The notes below the pieces were generated by a model. It did no database searches and was not told where the DNA came from. It worked only from the letters and a program-made list of their open reading frames with translations. A program made the translations under genes and the position numbers. DNA of 64,000 nt from Podospora pseudoanserina (Eukaryota > Ascomycota > Sordariomycetes > Sordariales > Podosporaceae), in NCBI RefSeq assembly GCF_035222485.1, contig NC_085921.1, forward strand, positions 62,001-126,000. The letters run 5' to 3'. This document shows, in pieces, positions 58,081 through 64,000 of this stretch (position 1 is its first letter; each line of letters opens with the position of its first letter).

Positions 58081-59572
58081 ATTGTGACCATTCATTTTCA
58101 CTTTTTGGGTAGTCCTTCGCTCTTGTTGGCCCTGTTACGTGCTGTTCTCATAATCCTCACATAATCATCTAGCTATCGTGCATATATCTTTTTGTAATGA
58201 ATTATTTGCTTACTCCTAGCGGCGATAAACGTCTGTGGTCTATGCAACATGGTGCTAAGGTCGGGTTAGAAATGGAAAGTACATATCTGTAAGGCTGGAG
58301 CTATGATAGTAGCTGAGGGTGAGAGATATCAGTTCTTACCTGATGGCGGATGCTTGTCGTCCATCAATTCGGGCTTGGTCTAAAACACTACCTTATGTTC
58401 CATCCAAAGTCTGTGTCTAGCTAGATGACCAAAGAATTACTGGGTATCCATTGACCCCCTAAGCAATAGCAACGACGAGACGTACCAGCACAAGCACACT
58501 GGCCACCCATCCACATGCAAACAGCATTTGTAATCTTCTGGCATCATCGGATGATATATAAACCAGGAGTATTTCACAAAACAACGTTCCAATCCAACAT
58601 TGTTCGCTCTCAGGACGCAGTCAGTAGATGTTCCCGTTGAAAATCTGACACCAGGCTACTGTCTTGTCTCGTTGTTGGGACGTTAAGTGGGCTGAGCTAC
58701 ATTTATTTTCCTCTAGGACTATATAATGAATTACCTTTGAAAGTCACAGCTAGACTGGTCTCGGTTCGCCTGTCACCCGCATCGATGGAGTCTTTTCTCT
58801 GTACCTCTGGGGTCTCGTGGGACAGCAAGAACAGATTCAGGGTAAGGTGAACATAGTTCAGTTAGGTTTAGACGAAATAACGAAGAAACAGCACAACGCC
58901 TCATTAGTTTACTGTTTCCTTTGCCGTAATCTTGCTTCGGCGTGGCCCGAAAAGCGAATGGGTGTCGAGTTGACATGTGCTGACCTGTAAGGACAGAATG
59001 TAATAAAAGCTCACTCGCACGATGTATGAGGTATCATACGAAATCTGGGTCAATAGTTGAAAATGAATAAATTACCTGTACCGATACCATAAAGTAGCTA
59101 GTTTACCCATCCCACCATCCAACTATACATAACACCAAACATCCATCCATCATACCTTGCCCAAAGTCAACAAAAGTTCCGCCCGCCCAGGTAGACCCCA
59201 ACACCAAGAAAATACCAGATCCATTTCCACAAACGCCAACTTGGTTGTGTCTGGAACAATGTGCCCGTGCGTCCTTCCCAAGCCAGTCTAACAAGCCACG
59301 GGACAGATGACGGGAGCCGGACCAAGCCTCCTTTCCAGCCAGCCGAAAATAGACTCCTAAAACAGCAGCATTCCCATTCCTTTGTGCCAACCTAGCCATC
59401 AGAGCAGAATCTCCCAGCTCTCGGACCGAGGCGTTGGAAAACGCAAAACATCAAAGCGACTCCACAAAGAGACAAAACAACAAACGCAGCACCAAACGCA
59501 TGTCCCGAAAAACACCTTCTGCGATATCAAGAGCAAAGAAAGTGACAGAAAAAGAAAAGCGCACTGGACTCT
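58081..59572. other. 1.5-kb intergenic region, no gene seen
   Basis: Between tRNA-Asp and the 3' end of the minus-strand gene at 59573. AT-rich. Short random frames only; no splice-supported gene. Confidence 0.45.
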
Positions 59573-60948
59573 CTAGGCCACACACTCAACTTCGACTACT
59601 CGATTTTCATGGCTCTCGTCAGCCATGGGCAGAGGAGAAGCAGGAGCATCACCTTCTTCTTTGGCTGAGGTGCTCTCCCACAGCTCAAAGCTCTCCCCCG
59701 TTCCCTCCATAGGCCCCAGCACCGCCGCTTTGAGGGAAGTTCCGTCGCTGTTGCCCATGATGTCGTCGACGTTTATAGACTCCACATCGGCAATTGTCGT
59801 CCGTTTCTGCCGCTGCTCTCCGCCATACGATTGTTGCTCGCCCTGTTCTGGCAGGACGTGGTGCTGGTGCTGGTGCTGGTGCTGGTACTGATCGTTGTCC
59901 CCAACGACCGTCTCAGCTTCTTCTTCATCCCAGGGGACGAGCACCACGCTGTCCTTGGTGCATCCTTCGGCGTAGTAGTCGGCGGCATTCATTTCAACAA
60001 GAGCACCCCTCTGCTTCTCAATGATCATGTCATCGACGTCGCCCACTCTGGCGGCCTGTCGAGCAGAGGTCTGGGAGATATCGTCGGCAGGGGGAATGTT
60101 CTCCTTGTCTCTGCCCTCGGCTCGGTCGCGACTCTGGCGTCGCTCAGACTCCTCGTCGCTGCTAATGTCAAGGGTGCAGGTGCCGTGCTGAAGAAGGTTC
60201 GTCATCTCTTGTTCCGGCGTGTCTTCGTGGATGTCAAAGAACCAGGAGGATTGCATGCCGCCCGTGGACAGCAGGAAGGAGTCCGAAGAGGCAGGGGCAG
60301 CAGCGGGGACGGGCGCGGCAGAGGTCCGCAGAGAGCCAGAGTAGGCTGGGATGGAGCCCTTGAGGGCGGCATCGAGCGAAAAGGGAACTGAGGAGCCGGC
60401 GCCGAGGCCAAAGGATGGGGGATCAATCCGCTGCGTATGGCGGCGCTTAGAGAGAATGCCAATCCGCTTGGGGCCGCGGGTTGGGGAACGGCCAGCTGGG
60501 GCGGTTAGGGGACTGGGCGTGCCGGTAGTGCTGAGACGGGAAGCTGGTGATTTTGGCTGAAGAAAGGTGCGCGGCTTGGAGGAAGAGGAAAGCTTGCTTG
60601 GGGGAAGACTGGCAGCGCCGTGGGGGTTGGGGGTGGAAGCCGCCTTGGTCATGACAAAATTGGAAGGCTTGAATAAGGGCTTCACGAACCCAGTTCCATC
60701 AGCGCCGGCTCCCTTTGACCGCTTGGAGAAGAGCACTGGGTCGACATTTTCAGAGTCGTCGGCGTCCACCACCTCGGAAGCCTTGCGCTTAGCTGGGGAG
60801 TTGGAGAGGGCTGTTACGGTCAGTATGAAGCCTAGGGCATGCAGGACAGAAGCAGCAGCATACCATTCTGTCGGTTCTTGAGGCTCGTCAGTGTCTTTAA
60901 CCGCGTGTGGTCAAGAGGAGCAAACGGCTGACGGCTAACAGTCGCCAT
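59573..60948 (-). CDS. conserved fungal protein of unknown function with KEN motif
   Basis: Exons 60948-60864 and 60810-59573; the 53-bp intron (donor GTATGC, branch ACTGAC, acceptor ACAG) joins SLKNRQN to ALSNSPAKRKASEVV. About 440 residues. Mostly low-complexity, with islands I recognise as conserved among ascomycetes: RQPFAPLDHTRLKTLTSL at the start, SSWFFDIHEDTPEQEMTNLL with HGTCTLDISSDEESE, DKENIPPADD (a KEN box, an anaphase-promoting-complex degron type) and VEMNAADYYAEGC. The His/Gln repeat near residue 345 comes from a GGTGCT microsatellite. A cell-cycle-regulated role is only suggested by the KEN box. Divergent from thymidylate kinase across a 2-kb spacer. Confidence 0.8.
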
Positions 60949-62960
60949 GGTGGGATTGTCGTAGCACACCACCCGAGAAGGAGGGAAATGGGTGACGCTG
61001 TGTTGTGCTGCGCTGGCTAGTGTGTCCAAGCCTAATCGAATGCCCGACTCGATCAAGGCGATCAATCGTTGGTGAACCCAGGCAGGGGCAACAGAAGCCA
61101 ACAAATGCTCAGGATTTGCTTGTTTGCTTCTCTGCTCAGCGTTCCTTCTGAAATTTGACCTGTCCTGCTGTCGTGACAAAAGAACAGGAAATGCAGAGCG
61201 AAGGGGACAGGAGGGAAAGAGAGGCGACACGGGCGGGGCGGGCGAGCGAGCGAGGGCTGCGCACTATTCTTATTGCGCAAGCTGGTCTGGTGGGAGATGG
61301 CCAGACGCGATAGTATGCTGGATAGACGGATGGATGGGCTGGCCGGGCAAAAGCGGTCGCTCTTGTTCCGGTTTGTCTGGCTGTTTGACGTTGGGGTGCG
61401 AGAAGCGACTGGCAGCGAGGTGACCCAGACAGATGCCGGATATATGAGGTTGGGTGAGATGTCAGAGGAAGCGCTGGCAGATTACCTAGAGCTGCTGCTG
61501 TGGCAGGACAGGTTGGACAAGGGGGACCAAACTGAGAGATGTCGGCCAAGAGAGAGAGATGGGAACTGAAGAGGGGAGAAAGGGAAGCTGTAGCCCAACG
61601 GCGATGGACAAGCTGGGAGGACGAGGTAAGGTAGGTAGGTAAGGTAGGTGGGTAGCTGCCCTGGAAGTGGTGGTGGAGGGCGGCGGGCGGCCTTGAGTGG
61701 TGGGAGGAGGGCACCTCAGCGCGAGGGAGGACCTGGATCGAAGTGAGGTGGTACTCGAGGTACTGCTAGAGGTACTCCTGTAGGTACTTCGTCGGGTGCT
61801 GGTGATACCGTACTGTGCTGTGGGCGAACAGAGAAAAACTCTACGCGTAGCGGCCGTGCCGTTGGGTGGCTCTAATTGGACTCTGGAGCGCAAGGGAGAG
61901 CGCTGTCCACGGGAACAAAGTTGCCCACAAGTGCTTGCAGGAGCGTGCATGGGCGACAAGGCCTGCCATTGGACAGCGGCTCTTCAGCGGACGCGGTGTA
62001 CACAATGCGCCAATCCACAAACGAATTAACGCGTCTTGGACTGCCCACTCCCTGTCCAGCAAGTACAGGATCCGCGTCGCATCTTAAAGAGGCCGTGCCG
62101 ATTCTGCCCAGGCCGGCACTGTGAACTTGGAGAAGACACAGGTGAGACGGCCACCCCTCCTTCCTTCCTCCCTCCCTCCCCTCCCTTTGACTTATCTCTC
62201 TGTACTGCCTGCCTAAATACAATAACTCGAGATATGCCCTCGACGCCTGAACAAAGATATTCGGGTGGCTGGTTGGGTCGCTGCGGCCTCAGGTTTCAAC
62301 TGGCCCATTCGATGAGACTGCGCCCTGGCAGATGTTCCAATGCCACCATCTCTTGCCAAGGCGTCAAAAGAGGAGTTGGGCAGAAGAAACAAGCGGCTAC
62401 CCAGGACGGGGGGATTTCGCACAGGCTTTCTTCCTTTCTTTTTATAGTGGCCGTTTGATCGGTTGATCATGGCGGGGGTTTTGGTGGCAAGCGAGCAAGC
62501 TTAACTCGACCAGCACCTTTGGGAGGGGAACGATGAACCCCTCGTCTTCAAACTGGAATCCACACTGCACACCCGACCTGTGTACCTCGCTCATCGAACC
62601 CGATTCACGTCACCTGTTTTTCCCCTGACGATGATGCGCAACCCCCCTGAGATGGCACATACAGGAAAAATAATGTATGTAGGCAGTAGGAACCATCATT
62701 CCACAGGCTGACACTACTGCAACTGTCGGGCGAAGTGCCTCACTCATCCCATTCATGATTTGTTCCTTCAAGAACCTATGTCGCAGCAGCTGCCAGCTGG
62801 CACCCGTCAAGCCATCTGCTACTGCACTTCCAGGTTGCCAAGCCTTCCAAGCTTCCAGATGCTCCTCAGAAGCTCTGGCTTTGGGCCTTTCCGTCATAAG
62901 CCGACCTCACCTCACCTCACGGACGAACGACATTTGTATCTGTCCTCGTGTCCATTCACA
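60949..62960. promoter_or_regulatory. 2-kb divergent intergenic region
   Basis: Holds the promoters of the KEN-motif gene (minus) and thymidylate kinase (plus). Contains a dense GGTAGGTAAGGTAGG cluster at about 61624-61653 and AGGTACT repeats at about 61757-61786. Frames on both strands overlap heavily and look random. Confidence 0.45.
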
Positions 62961-63845
62961 ATGACATCAGCAAACGATGGCAACACCAAACCCACCCGGG
63001 GCGCCCTTATCGTCCTGGAAGGCCTCGACCGGTCAGGCAAGACAACCCAGGTCAAGCTTTTGGAGCAGCGGTTTGTTGAACTGGGCAAATCCGTAAAAGT
63101 GATGCGGTTTCCCGGTACGTATCTGCTGAGAGAAAGAAGCATGGCCGTCTAACATGGCCAAACCAACCCAGACCGCACAACCCCGATTGGCCAGATGATT
63201 AACTCATATCTGACTTCCCAAACAACCATGTCGGACCACGTGATTCACCTGCTCTTCTCGGCCAACCGCTGGGAAGCCGCGTCGCTCATCACCTCGTTGC
63301 TGTCGCATGGCACGACAGTCATTTGCGACCGCTACTACTACAGCGGCATCGTCTACTCGGCCGCCAAACACAACCCCCTTTTACCGCTCTCGTGGGCTCG
63401 CTCGCCAGAGGTCGGGCTCCCCAGACCAGATTTGGTTTTGTTCCTGGACCTGGACGAGCAAGAGGCCAAGAAGAGGGGAGGCTGGGGAGGTGAGGTGTAC
63501 GAGAAGGCCGAGATGCAGAGGAGGGTGAGAGAGTTGTTTTGGGGTTTGAGCTTGGGAAAGATCGTGGGGGCGCCGCATTCTGCTCTGGAGTGTGCCCCTG
63601 GTGAAGGTGCAGGCACCAAAGGAGGAGAAGAGGAGGAAGTTGCTGTCGGTCCACCCAGCGCACAAACACCGGATATCAGTGGAGGGGTCGAGCACCGGTT
63701 CAGACAAGAGGAGGAGGACTTGCATGTGGTAGATGCCAGTGCGAGTGTGGAGGAGGTTGCCGAAGGCGTGTGGAAGGTGGTCAGGGACAGAGTGGAGGCG
63801 GTGGAACGGGGCGAGGTCGGGAAGGTGGTGCGAAGAGTGTCATGA
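62961..63845 (+). CDS. thymidylate kinase (dTMP kinase)
   Basis: Exons 62961-63114 and 63172-63845, about 275 residues; the 57-bp intron (donor GTACGT, TCTAAC branch, CCCAG acceptor) joins VMRFP to DRTTPIGQMI, the DR(T) region. P-loop EGLDRSGKTTQ at about 20-30; VICDRYYYSGIVYSAAK; PDLVLFLDLDEQEAKKR as the LID region. It makes dTDP for DNA synthesis. Fungal dTMP kinases are usually about 210-220 residues; here an acidic, Gly/Pro-rich insert of roughly 50 residues lies at about 180-235 (CAPGEGAGTKGGEEEE onward) before the last strand LHVVDAS and the C-terminal helix. The insert has no clear splice pair, so it seems to be translated. Confidence 0.92.
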
Positions 63846-64000
63846 TTTATTCATGCCCCATGCCAACAACACATTGTTGATCGTATGCTATTGAATGCTA
63901 TCCTATCCCTCCTGTCTGTAGCGTGCCAGGCTACATTATGTTGAATGATGGCAGATGCGATGTTGAGATCATCACCTCATACGTACAAATAAATCATGCA

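Overview
The window is nuclear DNA from a filamentous ascomycete, most likely a sordariomycete (Sordariales-like). The evidence is the gene style. Introns are short (57-102 bp) with GTAAGT/GTGAGT-type donors, CTAAC/CTGAC-type branch sites and CAG/TAG acceptors. Genes occur on both strands with no operons. There are Zn2Cys6 regulators, a Pth11-like rhodopsin-domain membrane protein, a CBM1-tagged glucuronoyl esterase and intron-bearing tRNA genes. The assignment rests on recognition of families, not on a database search.

Layout. 0-5 kb: DUF4419 secreted protein, secreted subtilisin-like protease, lipocalin-like protein. 5-10.3 kb: two-RRM protein, a divergent FAD monooxygenase/SDR pair, a membrane-anchored Ser/Thr-rich protein. 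11-16 kb: secreted Cys-rich protein with a poly-Thr linker, a periplasmic-binding-protein-like protein, a GNAT acetyltransferase, an unknown secreted protein. 16-24 kb: SRP54, a Golgi/ER-type GH47 mannosidase, a sorbosone/glucose dehydrogenase-like enzyme, a small ABM monooxygenase. 24.5-27 kb: a RecQ helicase with several disabling changes. 27-31.8 kb: gene-poor. 31.8-38.7 kb: MFS anion/vitamin-type transporter, tRNA-Leu, ACMSD-like amidohydrolase, rhodopsin-domain protein, alpha/beta hydrolase. 40-46 kb: CE15 esterase, polytopic membrane protein, a transcription factor with two Zn2Cys6 clusters in tandem. 47-54 kb: PARP, tRNA-Arg, a frameshifted dihydroflavonol-reductase-like SDR, UV damage endonuclease. 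54.7-64 kb: a tiny Cys-rich protein with a spliced leader and a uORF, two proteins of unknown function, tRNA-Asp, thymidylate kinase.

The genes do not form one pathway. Housekeeping genes (SRP54, PARP, UVDE, thymidylate kinase, GH47) read cleanly. Five other loci carry a frameshift or in-frame stop inside conserved sequence: lipocalin, FAD monooxygenase, RecQ, amidohydrolase and the NAD(P)-dependent reductase. Whether this is real gene decay or sequence error is the main open question. I see no transposable element, viral element, CRISPR array, rRNA gene or polyketide/peptide synthase. Exon joins given below were worked out by hand from splice signals and reading frame, and have no transcript support.
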